In this document: piece after piece, positions 25,338-32,979 of the stretch
Numbering within the stretch: position 1 is the first letter of the stretch
How the letters are laid out: each line of letters opens with the position of its first letter
DNA from: Roseibium aggregatum
Lineage (GTDB): Bacteria; Pseudomonadota; Alphaproteobacteria; Rhizobiales; Stappiaceae
DNA: 64,000 nucleotides
Direction of reading: 5' to 3'
NCBI RefSeq assembly: GCF_017309185.1
Contig: NZ_JAEKJZ010000004.1
Location: 62,001-126,000 of the forward strand
Translations under genes and position numbers: made by a program
The notes under the pieces: model-generated
The model's database searches: none
What the model was told of the DNA's origin: nothing
What the model saw: the letters and a program-made list of their open reading frames with translations, nothing else

Positions 25338-25802
25338 TCAGCGTCTGGTCTCGAGCGCGTGGAGCAGGGCCTGAAGGTCCTCCAGAAGATGCGCGAGCCG
25401 CTCCCGGCCGACCGCTTCTTCGATGTCCGCATAGATCCTGGCGCTGGACGGGGCGACCGTTTCGATGAACAGGGCGCCCTTTTCCGTCAGCTTGACGAGA
25501 TTGCGCCGGGCGTCCGAGGGATCTTTCTTGGTGCTGACGAAACCGCGGCTTTCGAGTGCCTTGAGCATGCGCGTCAGGGAGGGTGGCAGCACGAGCGCCA
25601 TGACGGCAAGACTGGAGGAATCCGTCTCTCCCCGTTCCTGCAGGATCCGGATGACGCGCCATTGCTGCTCGGTGATTTCATGCGCGTTCAGGATGGGGCG
25701 GAACCTGTCCATGACGCTTTCGCGGGCGCGCAGCAGGAGAATCGGGAGGGTTCGACCGGTCTGGGCCAGGCCGAAGCCGTCTTTCACGATTTGATCCTTC
25801 AT
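25338..25802 (-). CDS. hpaR: MarR family regulator of homoprotocatechuate degradation
   Basis: The 154-aa protein is a MarR-type winged helix dimer of the HpaR group. The core WRVIRILQERGETDSSSLAVMALVLPPSLTRMLKALESRGFVSTKKDPSDARRNLVKLTEKG carries helix 3-4 recognition and the beta-wing DPSDAR motif. HpaR represses hpa catabolic genes until 4-hydroxyphenylacetate or 3,4-dihydroxyphenylacetate binds. It is divergent from the hpa operon, and the 237-bp gap carries two TTAAC-based palindromes that fit its operators. I choose ATG 25802, preceded by a GGGGGAG ribosome-binding site, over an in-frame TTG at 25823. Confidence 0.88.
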   Translation of the reverse strand: MKDQIVKDGFGLAQTGRTLPILLLRARESVMDRFRPILNAHEITEQQWRVIRILQERGETDSSSLAVMALVLPPSLTRMLKALESRGFVSTKKDPSDARRNLVKLTEKGALFIETVAPSSARIYADIEEAVGRERLAHLLEDLQALLHALETRR

Positions 25803-25922
25803 CTTCTCCCCCTGCGCGAGCAATGCCCCAAAACGATTTGCCCGGAAAGAATGTTTCTATCGAAACGAAATTGTTTTGGCATCCAATTTCTCATGGATTT
25901 CCGCAGCTTAAAAATTTACTTG

Positions 25923-25942
25923 ATCATTAACGCGTTAATGAT
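25923..25942. promoter_or_regulatory. HpaR operator 1, perfect 20-bp palindrome
   Basis: ATCATTAACGCGTTAATGAT is a perfect 20-bp palindrome in the hpaR-hpaF intergenic region. It overlaps a candidate plus-strand promoter (-35 TTGATC at 25920-25925, -10 TATGGT at 25942-25947, 16-bp spacer), so a bound repressor would block initiation. It shares the ATTAAC/GTTAAT arms with the second site at 26007-26022. Confidence 0.78.
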
Positions 25943-26006
25943 ATGGTCGTGCCAACAAATTGACCGAGGCAAGCGGGAGCCAATTCCCGTTTCCGTACAA
26001 GTAGGT

Positions 26007-26022
26007 CGTTAACACGTTAACG
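26007..26022. promoter_or_regulatory. HpaR operator 2
   Basis: CGTTAAC-AC-GTTAACG is a perfect 7-bp inverted repeat with a 2-bp spacer, ending 17 bp before the hpaF start codon. It carries the same GTTAAC core as operator 1, 82 bp away centre to centre. Two such sites resemble the two-operator arrangement reported for E. coli HpaR; the protein assignment here is inference. Confidence 0.7.
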
Positions 26023-26039
26023 GATTCTGGGAGGAAACC

Positions 26040-26429
26040 GTGCCCCACTTGTTGATAGAGTATTCCGCTGGCCTGGAAGGCCGCGCCGATGTGGCTTTGC
26101 TGTGCAAGCGCCTCTACGAGACGATGGCGGCAAACGACATCTTTCCGCTCGCAGGCATCAGGGTGCGCGCCTACCGCGCGGACCATGCCATCGTCGCCGA
26201 CGCTTTGCCAGAGAACGACTTCGCGGCGCTGACTCTGAATGTTGGCGCCGGGCGCAGCGTCGATGTTCTCAAGGCTGCCGGAGATGAACTCTTCGCCGTC
26301 GCACGGGAGGTTCTGAAGGAACCGCTGGCCACCCCCCATTTCGCCCTTTCGCTTCAGATCCGGGTCGCCGACCCGGAGTTGAGCTGGAAGGACACGCCCA
26401 TTCACGCCCGTCTGTCGGGCCGGAAATGA
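26040..26429 (+). CDS. hpaF: 5-carboxymethyl-2-hydroxymuconate delta-isomerase
   Basis: The 129-aa protein belongs to the tautomerase superfamily. It begins (after fMet removal from a GTG start) with PHLLIEYSAG, giving the catalytic Pro-1. It also has the conserved IFPLAGIRVRAYRADHAIVADA segment near 40-62 and TLNVGAGRSVDVLKAAG near 68-84, close to E. coli HpaF. It isomerises 5-carboxymethyl-2-hydroxymuconate to 5-oxopent-3-ene-1,2,5-tricarboxylate, step 3 of homoprotocatechuate meta-cleavage. The GTG start is supported by GGGAGG upstream and by the need for Pro as residue 2. It is the first gene of the hpa operon, 10 bp ahead of hpaE. Confidence 0.9.
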   Translation: MPHLLIEYSAGLEGRADVALLCKRLYETMAANDIFPLAGIRVRAYRADHAIVADALPENDFAALTLNVGAGRSVDVLKAAGDELFAVAREVLKEPLATPHFALSLQIRVADPELSWKDTPIHARLSGRK

Positions 26430-26439
26430 AGGAACGGAC

Positions 26440-27951
26440 ATGGACGTCTTGAACGAAAACCTCAACCGCGCGAACGCCTATCTGGCCAGGTTTCGGGACA
26501 ACGGTGTTTTGAACCACATCGGTGGGGAAAGCGTGCCGGCGCTGTCCGGCGAAACCTTTGAGACGATCTCGCCGGTGGACCTGAAGCCGCTTGCCCAGGT
26601 CGCCAAGGGCGGGGCTGCCGATATCGAGCGGGCCGTAGACGCGGCCTCCGAAGCCTTCAAGACATGGGGAAAGATGCCTGGCAAGGAACGCCGCGCGATC
26701 CTGATCAAGGTCGCCGAAGGCATCGAGGCACGGGCGGAGGAAATCGCCTTCACCGAGTGCATGGACACCGGACAGGCCCTGCGCTTCATGTCCAAGGCGG
26801 CTCTGCGCGGCGCAGCCAATTTCCGCTTCTTCGCCGATCAGGCGCCGACTGCTGAAGACGGGCTCGCCCTGCGCAATCCGAACCAGTTGAACGTGACCTC
26901 GCGGCGTCCGATTGGCCCGGTGGGTGTGATAACGCCCTGGAACACACCGTTCATGCTGTCGACCTGGAAGATCGCTCCGGCACTGGCGGCCGGCTGCACG
27001 GTCGTGCACAAGCCGGCTGAATTTTCGCCGATGACCGCGAAGCTGCTGGTCGAGATCGCCGAGGAGGCCGGCCTGCCCAAAGGCGTGCTGAATCTCGTCA
27101 ACGGTTTCGGCGAGGATGCCGGCAAGGCCCTGACGGAGCATCCGAAGATCAAGGCTATCGCCTTTGTCGGTGAAAGTCGCACGGGCAGCCTGATCATGGC
27201 GCAGGGGGCAAAGACCCTCAAGCGCGTTCATTTCGAGCTCGGCGGCAAGAACCCGGTCATCGTGTTTGACGACGCCGACCTGGAGCGGGCGGTCGACGCG
27301 GCCACCTTCATGATCTACTCGCTGAACGGCGAGCGCTGCACCTCGTCCTCGCGTCTCCTCGTGCAGGACACGATCTATGACGATTTCACCGCGAAGGTCG
27401 CCGAAGTCGCAAAGCGCATCAAGGTCGGCCATCCGCTCGATCCGGAAACGGTGGTCGGTCCGCTGATCCATCCGGAACACGAATCCAAGGTCCTGAGCTA
27501 CTTCGACAAGGCGCGCGAAGAAGGCGCGACCATCGCCGCGGGTGGAGAGAAAGCGGGCGAGGAAGGCTGCTTTGTCCGCCCGACGCTCTTCACCGGCGCA
27601 ACCAACGACATGGCGATTGCCCAGGAGGAAATCTTCGGTCCCGTTCTGACCGCGATCCCGTTCAAGGACGAAGGCGAAGCGGTCGAGATCGCCAATGGTG
27701 TCGAGTACGGTCTGGCCGCCTATCTCTGGACGGTCGATGTCGGCCGCGCGGTCCGCATGACCGACGAGCTGGAAGCCGGGATGATGTGGGTGAATTCGGA
27801 AAACGTCCGTCACCTGGAGACGCCTTTCGGCGGCGTCAAGGCGTCCGGCATCGGACGCGACGGCGGCGACTGGTCGTTCGACTTCTACATGGAAACGGTC
27901 AACGTCTGTTTCCCGCGCACCGATCACAAGATCCCGAAACTGGGCGGCTAA
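26440..27951 (+). CDS. hpaE: 5-carboxymethyl-2-hydroxymuconate semialdehyde dehydrogenase
   Basis: The 503-aa protein is an NAD-dependent aldehyde dehydrogenase. The Rossmann segment has PWNTPFMLSTWKIAPALAAG, the general base Glu266 lies in FELGGKNP, and the nucleophile Cys300 in NGERCTSSSR. The EEIFGPVLTAIPF block and the terminal SFDFYMETVNVCFP resemble the HpaE group. It oxidises 5-carboxymethyl-2-hydroxymuconate semialdehyde, the ring-cleavage product, to the diacid, which HpaF then isomerises. It lies directly after hpaF. The closest alternative would be another aromatic-pathway semialdehyde dehydrogenase, but context makes HpaE by far the best call. Confidence 0.93.
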   Translation: MDVLNENLNRANAYLARFRDNGVLNHIGGESVPALSGETFETISPVDLKPLAQVAKGGAADIERAVDAASEAFKTWGKMPGKERRAILIKVAEGIEARAEEIAFTECMDTGQALRFMSKAALRGAANFRFFADQAPTAEDGLALRNPNQLNVTSRRPIGPVGVITPWNTPFMLSTWKIAPALAAGCTVVHKPAEFSPMTAKLLVEIAEEAGLPKGVLNLVNGFGEDAGKALTEHPKIKAIAFVGESRTGSLIMAQGAKTLKRVHFELGGKNPVIVFDDADLERAVDAATFMIYSLNGERCTSSSRLLVQDTIYDDFTAKVAEVAKRIKVGHPLDPETVVGPLIHPEHESKVLSYFDKAREEGATIAAGGEKAGEEGCFVRPTLFTGATNDMAIAQEEIFGPVLTAIPFKDEGEAVEIANGVEYGLAAYLWTVDVGRAVRMTDELEAGMMWVNSENVRHLETPFGGVKASGIGRDGGDWSFDFYMETVNVCFPRTDHKIPKLGG

Positions 27952-27962
27952 AGCCCCAAACG

Positions 27963-27980
27963 GGCGGCGCCCGCGCCGCC
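27963..27980 (+). terminator. Intercistronic hairpin after hpaE
   Basis: A 7-bp G/C-only stem (GGCGGCG / CGCCGCC) with a CCCG loop lies 11 bp past the hpaE stop, in the 63-bp gap before the dioxygenase gene. It has no T-tract and likely stabilises mRNA ends or adjusts relative expression rather than ending transcription. Confidence 0.45.
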
Positions 27981-28014
27981 ATTCGCGACCCTATAATCTA
28001 TCAGGTAGGAAACG

Positions 28015-28995
28015 ATGCCCATTCCGGCCCCGAACCTTTATCCGCCATTCAACATTATCCGTCTGAGCCACGTTGTCTTCGGTGTGAAGGACCTCGCCGC
28101 CAGCCGTGCGTTCTATGTGGACACGCTCGGTCTCCAGGTGACCGACGAGGACAGCGAAACCATCTATCTGCGCGCGATGGAAGAGCGCGGCCATCACTGC
28201 ATGGTCCTGCGCAAGGACGACACCTCCGAAGTCCGCAGCCTGGCGTTCAAGGTGTTCGACGAAGCCGAACTCGACAAGGCGCATGACTGGTTCAAGGGCA
28301 AGGGCCACAGCGTGGAATGGGTCGAGCGGTCCTTTCAGGGCCGGACCCTGCGCACCCACGACTGCTTCGGCATGCCCATCGAGTTCTATTTCAAGATGGA
28401 CCGCCTGCCGCCGATCCATCAGCAATACGCGCTCTACAAGGGCGTGAAGCCGCTGCGCATCGACCACTTCAACTGCTTTGCCTCCGACGTTGACAAGGCG
28501 GTGGCCTTCTATAACGAGATGGGCTTCCGGGTGACCGAATACACGGAAGACGAGGAGAGCGGCAAACTCTGGGCGGCCTGGACCCACCGCAAGGGCGGGG
28601 TGCACGACATCGCCTTCACAAACGGTCTCGGCCCGCGCCTGCACCACACGGCCTTCTGGGTGCCGACCCCGCTGAACATCATCGATCTCTGCGACCTGAT
28701 GGCGACGACCGGTTATGTCGCCAACATCGAGCGCGGCCCGGGCCGGCACGGCATTTCGAACGCCTTCTTCCTCTATATCCTCGACCCGGACGGTCACCGC
28801 ATCGAGATCTATTGCTCCGACTACCAGACCGTCGATCCGGACCTGGAAGCAATCAAGTGGGACCTGAAGGACCCGCAGCGCCAGACCCTTTGGGGTGCCC
28901 CAGCGCCAAGGTCCTGGTTCGAGCATGGCTCCACCTTCCAGGGTGTCGAGCCGGTGAAATCGGAACTGGCGGCAACGCCCATCGTGGCGCCGTGA
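28015..28995 (+). CDS. Extradiol 3,4-dihydroxyphenylacetate 2,3-dioxygenase, VOC fold
   Basis: The 326-aa protein is a vicinal-oxygen-chelate ring-cleavage enzyme of the homoprotocatechuate 2,3-dioxygenase (HPCD) type known from Brevibacterium and Arthrobacter. The N-terminal VOC module starts IRLSHVVFGVKDLAASRAFYVDTLGL. The C-terminal module carries the metal triad: His near 151 (DHFNCF), His near 211 (LHHTAFW) and Glu near 264 (HRIEIYC). A conserved GPGRHGISNAFFLYILDPDG segment is present. It inserts O2 between C2 and C3 of 3,4-dihydroxyphenylacetate to give 5-carboxymethyl-2-hydroxymuconate semialdehyde. A second, structurally unrelated enzyme for the same step is encoded at 35848-36702. 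Which one works on which catechol is unresolved. Confidence 0.88.
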   Translation: MPIPAPNLYPPFNIIRLSHVVFGVKDLAASRAFYVDTLGLQVTDEDSETIYLRAMEERGHHCMVLRKDDTSEVRSLAFKVFDEAELDKAHDWFKGKGHSVEWVERSFQGRTLRTHDCFGMPIEFYFKMDRLPPIHQQYALYKGVKPLRIDHFNCFASDVDKAVAFYNEMGFRVTEYTEDEESGKLWAAWTHRKGGVHDIAFTNGLGPRLHHTAFWVPTPLNIIDLCDLMATTGYVANIERGPGRHGISNAFFLYILDPDGHRIEIYCSDYQTVDPDLEAIKWDLKDPQRQTLWGAPAPRSWFEHGSTFQGVEPVKSELAATPIVAP

Positions 28996-29005
28996 GGACA
29001 GGCGA

Positions 29006-30454
29006 ATGACACTGTCATCCGAACTGATGCGGGAAGCCGCCCTTGTCGGCGGCGACTGGATCCCGGCGGGCGAGGGCGCGATCCCGGTAACCAATCCGGC
29101 GACCGGCGAGATCATCGGGCATGTGCCTTATCTCGGCGCCACGGAAACGAAAGCGGCCATCGCGGCGGCGGCCACGGCTCAAAAGGACTGGGCCGCGCGC
29201 AGTGCGAAGGAGCGCGCGCTGGTGCTGCGCCGCTGGTACGATCTGATGATCGAGCATGCCGACGAGCTTGCCCGCATTCTCACCATGGAGCAGGGCAAGC
29301 CTGTGGCGGAGGCCAAGGGCGAGATTCTCTACGGCGCGTCCTTCATCGAGTGGTTCGCGGAAGAGGCGCGCCGGGTCTATGGCGACGTCATCCCCGGTCA
29401 CGCGCCGGACAAGCGCATCGTGGTGATCAAGCAGCCCATCGGGGTGGTTGCCGCCATCACGCCGTGGAACTTCCCGAATGCGATGATCACCCGCAAGGCC
29501 GGCCCGGCACTGGCCGCCGGCTGCGCCATGGTGCTGAAGCCCGCCAGCCAGACGCCATTCTCCGCCATTGCCCTTGCCGTGCTGGCGGAAAAGGCCGGAC
29601 TTCCCGCCGGGCTCTTTTCCGTTCTGACAGGTTCGGCGCGCGCCATCGGCGGTGCCATGACCGGCAGCGAGACCGTGCGCAAGCTGACCTTTACCGGCTC
29701 CACCGAGGTCGGCATCGAACTGATGCGCCAGTCGGCTCCGACGGTGAAGAAGCTCGCGCTGGAACTGGGTGGCAACGCGCCCTTCGTCGTGTTCGACGAC
29801 GCGGATCTGGATGCCGCCGTGGAAGGCGCGATCATCTCCAAGTTCCGCAACAACGGCCAGACCTGTGTCTGCGCCAACCGGCTTTATGTCCAGGACGGCG
29901 TTTATGACGCCTTCGCCGAAAAGCTCGCTGCGAAACTGGCGACGCTCAAGGTGGGTGACGGTCTGGACGAAGAGACGGTGTTCGGGCCGTTGATCGACGA
30001 TGCCGCGGTCGCCAAGGTCGAGGAACATATCGCCGACGCCACCGGCAAGGGTGCTGCTGTCGCGCTTGGCGGCAAGCCGCACGCTCTCGGGGGGACCTAC
30101 TTCGAGCCGACCGTTCTGACCGGGGTAACCCAGGATATGGCGGTGGCGAAGGAAGAGACCTTCGGTCCCGTCGCGCCGCTTTTCCGGTTCAAGGAAGACG
30201 CGGAGGTGGTCGCGATGGCCAACGACACCGAGTTCGGTCTCGCCTCCTACTTCTACACGCGGGATCTCGCCCGGGCCTGGAAGGTCGGCGAGGATCTCGA
30301 ATATGGCATGGTCGGCATCAACACCGGCCTCATCTCCACAGCCGAAGCACCGTTCGGCGGCATCAAGCTCTCGGGGCTGGGGCGCGAGGGATCGCGCTAC
30401 GGCATCGAGGAATTCACCGAAATCAAATATCTCTGCTTCGGCGGGATTGCCTGA
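29006..30454 (+). CDS. gabD: Succinate-semialdehyde dehydrogenase (GabD-type)
   Basis: The 482-aa aldehyde dehydrogenase matches the GabD group in length and motifs: PWNFPNAMITRKAGPALAAGC, catalytic Glu253 in LELGGNAP, Cys287 in NNGQTCVCANR, and KEETFGPVAPLFRF. It oxidises succinate semialdehyde, one of the two products of HpaI, to succinate for the TCA cycle, closing the homoprotocatechuate pathway. GabD enzymes usually use NADP+ but cofactor choice cannot be read here. It lies 10 bp after the VOC dioxygenase gene and 11 bp before hpaG. It could also serve GABA breakdown, but the neighbours point to aromatic catabolism. Confidence 0.9.
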   Translation: MTLSSELMREAALVGGDWIPAGEGAIPVTNPATGEIIGHVPYLGATETKAAIAAAATAQKDWAARSAKERALVLRRWYDLMIEHADELARILTMEQGKPVAEAKGEILYGASFIEWFAEEARRVYGDVIPGHAPDKRIVVIKQPIGVVAAITPWNFPNAMITRKAGPALAAGCAMVLKPASQTPFSAIALAVLAEKAGLPAGLFSVLTGSARAIGGAMTGSETVRKLTFTGSTEVGIELMRQSAPTVKKLALELGGNAPFVVFDDADLDAAVEGAIISKFRNNGQTCVCANRLYVQDGVYDAFAEKLAAKLATLKVGDGLDEETVFGPLIDDAAVAKVEEHIADATGKGAAVALGGKPHALGGTYFEPTVLTGVTQDMAVAKEETFGPVAPLFRFKEDAEVVAMANDTEFGLASYFYTRDLARAWKVGEDLEYGMVGINTGLISTAEAPFGGIKLSGLGREGSRYGIEEFTEIKYLCFGGIA

Positions 30455-30465
30455 GGAGGCCAGTC

Positions 30466-31341
30466 ATGGACATTCCCGCACGTATCGCCGCTTTCCGCGT
30501 CAATGGAGCCGATCGGTACGGCGTCGTGACCGATGAAGGTATCGTCGACCTGACCCAGGAATTCGGCGCCCGCTTCAAGGGCCTGCAAGAGGTGGTCGAG
30601 GCCGGTGCCCTGGAAGAGGTCATCGCGGCGGCGGAGGGGCGCAAGCCGACGTATGACGAGGCCGACGTCGACTACCTGATCCCCATCGCCCACCCGGAAA
30701 AGCTCATTTGTATCGGGGTGAATTTTCCCGACCGCAACGCCGAGTATAAAGACGGTCAGGCACAGCCCACCAAGCCGTCGATGTTCATCCGCTTTCCGCG
30801 CAGCTTCACCGGTCACGGCCAGAACCTTGTCCGTCCGCCGGAATCGGAGCAGCTCGATTATGAAGGCGAGGTGGTGATCGTCATCGGCAAGGCCGGTCGT
30901 CGGATTGCGAAGGAAGATGCCTTCGACCATATCGCGGCGCTGACGCTGTGCAACGAGGGGACCATCCGCGACTGGGTCCGGCATGCCAAGTTCAACGTCA
31001 CCCAGGGCAAGAACTGGGATTCGACCGGAGCGATCGGCCCGTGGCTGGTGCCGTTCCGGGACGCTTCCCAGCTTGAGGACATCGAGCTGACAACGCGGGT
31101 CAACGGCGAAGTGCGCCAGAACGATCGCACCTCGAACATGATGTTCGATTTCCGCTTCATCGTGAACTACGTGTCCACTTTCTGCACTCTGGTCCCCGGC
31201 GACGTGATCGTGTGCGGTACGCCCACGGGCGCGGGCGCGCGCTTCGATCCGCCGATCTGGCTGAAGCCGGGCGATGTGGTCGAGGTCGAGGTCGAGGGCA
31301 TCGGCGTTCTGCGCAACGGCGTGGAGGACGAGGTATGCTGA
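30466..31341 (+). CDS. hpaG: Fumarylacetoacetate hydrolase-family isomerase/decarboxylase
   Basis: The 291-aa protein has one FAH-family beta-roll. It shows PEKLICIGVNFPDRNAE, the SMFIRFPRSFTGHG segment, the metal-binding region QLDYEGEVVIVIGKAGRRI with conserved Glu residues, and GDVIVCGTPTGAGARFDPPIWLKPGD near the end. In the hpa pathway this enzyme decarboxylates 5-oxopent-3-ene-1,2,5-tricarboxylate. E. coli HpaG is a 429-aa fusion of two such domains; here there is only one, and no second copy is present. A good GAGGAGG ribosome-binding site precedes the ATG. Other FAH relatives act on acylpyruvates, but context supports HpaG. Confidence 0.87.
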   Translation: MDIPARIAAFRVNGADRYGVVTDEGIVDLTQEFGARFKGLQEVVEAGALEEVIAAAEGRKPTYDEADVDYLIPIAHPEKLICIGVNFPDRNAEYKDGQAQPTKPSMFIRFPRSFTGHGQNLVRPPESEQLDYEGEVVIVIGKAGRRIAKEDAFDHIAALTLCNEGTIRDWVRHAKFNVTQGKNWDSTGAIGPWLVPFRDASQLEDIELTTRVNGEVRQNDRTSNMMFDFRFIVNYVSTFCTLVPGDVIVCGTPTGAGARFDPPIWLKPGDVVEVEVEGIGVLRNGVEDEVC

Positions 31342-32135
31342 TCGCGGCCCAGATCGAAGATGCTGCAAGCGTGCTGCTGGAGGCGGAGGCAAGTCGTATC
31401 CAGACAGGGCTGCTGTCCCAGAAATTTCCCGACATGACGCTGGATGATGCCTATGCGGTCCAGACGGCGCAGATCGGCCGGAAACTGGCGGAAGGACGCC
31501 GGATCATCGGCTGGAAGATCGGGCTCACCTCGAAGGTCATGCAGGCGGCACTCGGCATCGATACGCCCGACAGCGGGGTTCTCTACGACGACATGCTGTT
31601 TGAGGACGGCGGCACGGTGCCCGCCGGCCGGTTCATCCAGCCGCGCGCCGAAGTGGAGATCGCCTTTCTGATGAAAGACGCCCTTGAGCCCGATGCGACG
31701 CGCGAGGACGTTTTGGCGGCGACCGAAGCCGTGGTGCCCTCCATCGAGATCCTCGACACGCGGATCGTCCGTCAGGATCCGGAGACCGGCGCGACCCGCA
31801 AGATCTTCGATACCGTTGCCGACAATGCCGCGAACGGCGGCATCGTGCTCGGCGCGCAGCGGGAAAAGGCTGAGGCGCATGACCTGCGCTGGACCGGCGC
31901 CATCGTCTCGAAAAACGGCGAGGTCGTGTCCACCGGGCTCGGGGCCGCCGTCCTCAACGATCCGGTGATGGGACTGGTCTGGCTGGCGCGGCGCATGGGG
32001 CAGTACGGCCAGAAGATCGAGCCGGGCCAGGTCGTCCTCTCAGGCTCCTTCATCGCGCCGATCGAGTGTCCGCCCGGCACCTTCATCGAAGCCGACTTCG
32101 GCGGCTTCGGTTCCGTTTCCATCAACTTCGGGTAA
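31335..32135 (+). CDS. hpaH: 2-oxo-hept-4-ene-1,7-dioate hydratase
   Basis: The 266-aa protein belongs to the 2-oxopent-4-enoate hydratase/HpaH group of the FAH superfamily. It shows RRIIGWKIGLTSKVMQAALGIDTPDSGVLYDDM near 55-85, a QPRAEVEIAFLMK metal-site segment, and GQVVLSGSFIAPIECPPGTFIEADFGGFGSVS at the C-terminus. It adds water to 2-oxohept-4-ene-1,7-dioate to give 4-hydroxy-2-oxoheptane-1,7-dioate, the aldolase substrate. I use the ATG at 31335, which overlaps the hpaG stop by 7 bp; an in-frame upstream extension lies inside hpaG. The function is well supported by motif order and neighbours. Confidence 0.93.
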   Translation: MLIAAQIEDAASVLLEAEASRIQTGLLSQKFPDMTLDDAYAVQTAQIGRKLAEGRRIIGWKIGLTSKVMQAALGIDTPDSGVLYDDMLFEDGGTVPAGRFIQPRAEVEIAFLMKDALEPDATREDVLAATEAVVPSIEILDTRIVRQDPETGATRKIFDTVADNAANGGIVLGAQREKAEAHDLRWTGAIVSKNGEVVSTGLGAAVLNDPVMGLVWLARRMGQYGQKIEPGQVVLSGSFIAPIECPPGTFIEADFGGFGSVSINFG

Positions 32136-32139
32136 ATCA

Positions 32140-32898
32140 ATGCCTGCGCCTCACAACAGCTTCAAGGCCCGGCTCAAGAGCGGGGAAACGCAAATCGGCC
32201 TCTGGCTCGGACTTGGGGATCCGTCCGTCGCGGAACTGGCGTCCCATACGGGGTTCGACTGGCTGGTCATTGATGGCGAGCACGGGCCGAACGGATTGCG
32301 CGATGTCCTGGCCCAGCTCCGCGCTATCGGCGACCGCTGCTCTCCCGTCGTCCGGGTGCGCAACGACGACCGGGCCGAAATCAAGCAGATGCTGGATGTC
32401 GGGGCACAGACGCTCCTCGTGCCGATGATCGAAACCGCCGCGCAGGCGGCGGAGGTGGTTCGCTCGATTCGCTACGCGCCGCGGGGCGCCCGAGGTGTTG
32501 GCGCGGCTCTGGCCCGTGCGAGTTCCTACAACGCCATTCCCGATTATCTGCAAACGGCGGAAACCGAACTCTGCCTGTTGCTGCAGGTCGAATCCACCAA
32601 AGGCATCGAAGCCCTGGATGACATTCTTCAGGTGGAAGGTGTCGACGGCGTTTTCATCGGTCCGGCGGATCTTGCCGCCGACATGAACCATCTGGGGAAG
32701 CCCGACGCTCCCGAGGTGCAGGCGGTCGTCAACGACGCCCTGACCCGTATCCGCGCCGCCGGCCGTGCCGCCGGCATTCTGACATCCAACCGGTCGCTCG
32801 CGGCCGGCTACCAGGACATGGGGGTCGAGTTCCTGGCGGTCGGTTCCGATGTCGGCGTGCTCATGGGCGGGCTGAAGGCGCTTCGGTCCGCATTCTGA
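32140..32898 (+). CDS. hpaI: 4-hydroxy-2-oxoheptanedioate aldolase
   Basis: The 252-aa protein is a class II, metal-dependent HpcH/HpaI aldolase. Family segments are GLWLGLGDPSVAELASHTGFDWLVIDGEHGPN (catalytic His in the GEHGP loop), VRVRNDDRAEIKQMLDVGAQTLLVPMIET, the QVESTKGIEALDDI strand with a metal-binding Glu, and VFIGPADLAADM with a metal-binding Asp. It splits 4-hydroxy-2-oxoheptane-1,7-dioate into pyruvate and succinate semialdehyde, which GabD then oxidises. It follows hpaH by 4 bp. This completes the lower pathway from the catechol in one operon. Confidence 0.94.
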   Translation: MPAPHNSFKARLKSGETQIGLWLGLGDPSVAELASHTGFDWLVIDGEHGPNGLRDVLAQLRAIGDRCSPVVRVRNDDRAEIKQMLDVGAQTLLVPMIETAAQAAEVVRSIRYAPRGARGVGAALARASSYNAIPDYLQTAETELCLLLQVESTKGIEALDDILQVEGVDGVFIGPADLAADMNHLGKPDAPEVQAVVNDALTRIRAAGRAAGILTSNRSLAAGYQDMGVEFLAVGSDVGVLMGGLKALRSAF

Positions 32899-32979
32899 AT
32901 TTCTGCCGGCGGCGGGCTTCAAGGGGCTGCCGCATCGTTCACCGGACGGTTTGACCGTCGCACCCTCTGGGAGGAAGAC

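Noticed and set aside
25048..25374. Short plus-strand frame between the GntR operon and hpaR
   Set aside because: No ribosome-binding site, no recognisable motif, and it overlaps the end of hpaR.
27992..27997. Perfect TATAAT -10 just before the VOC dioxygenase gene
   Set aside because: No -35 lies at the right distance (the matching place is a G/C hairpin), and the transcript would start almost at the ribosome-binding site.
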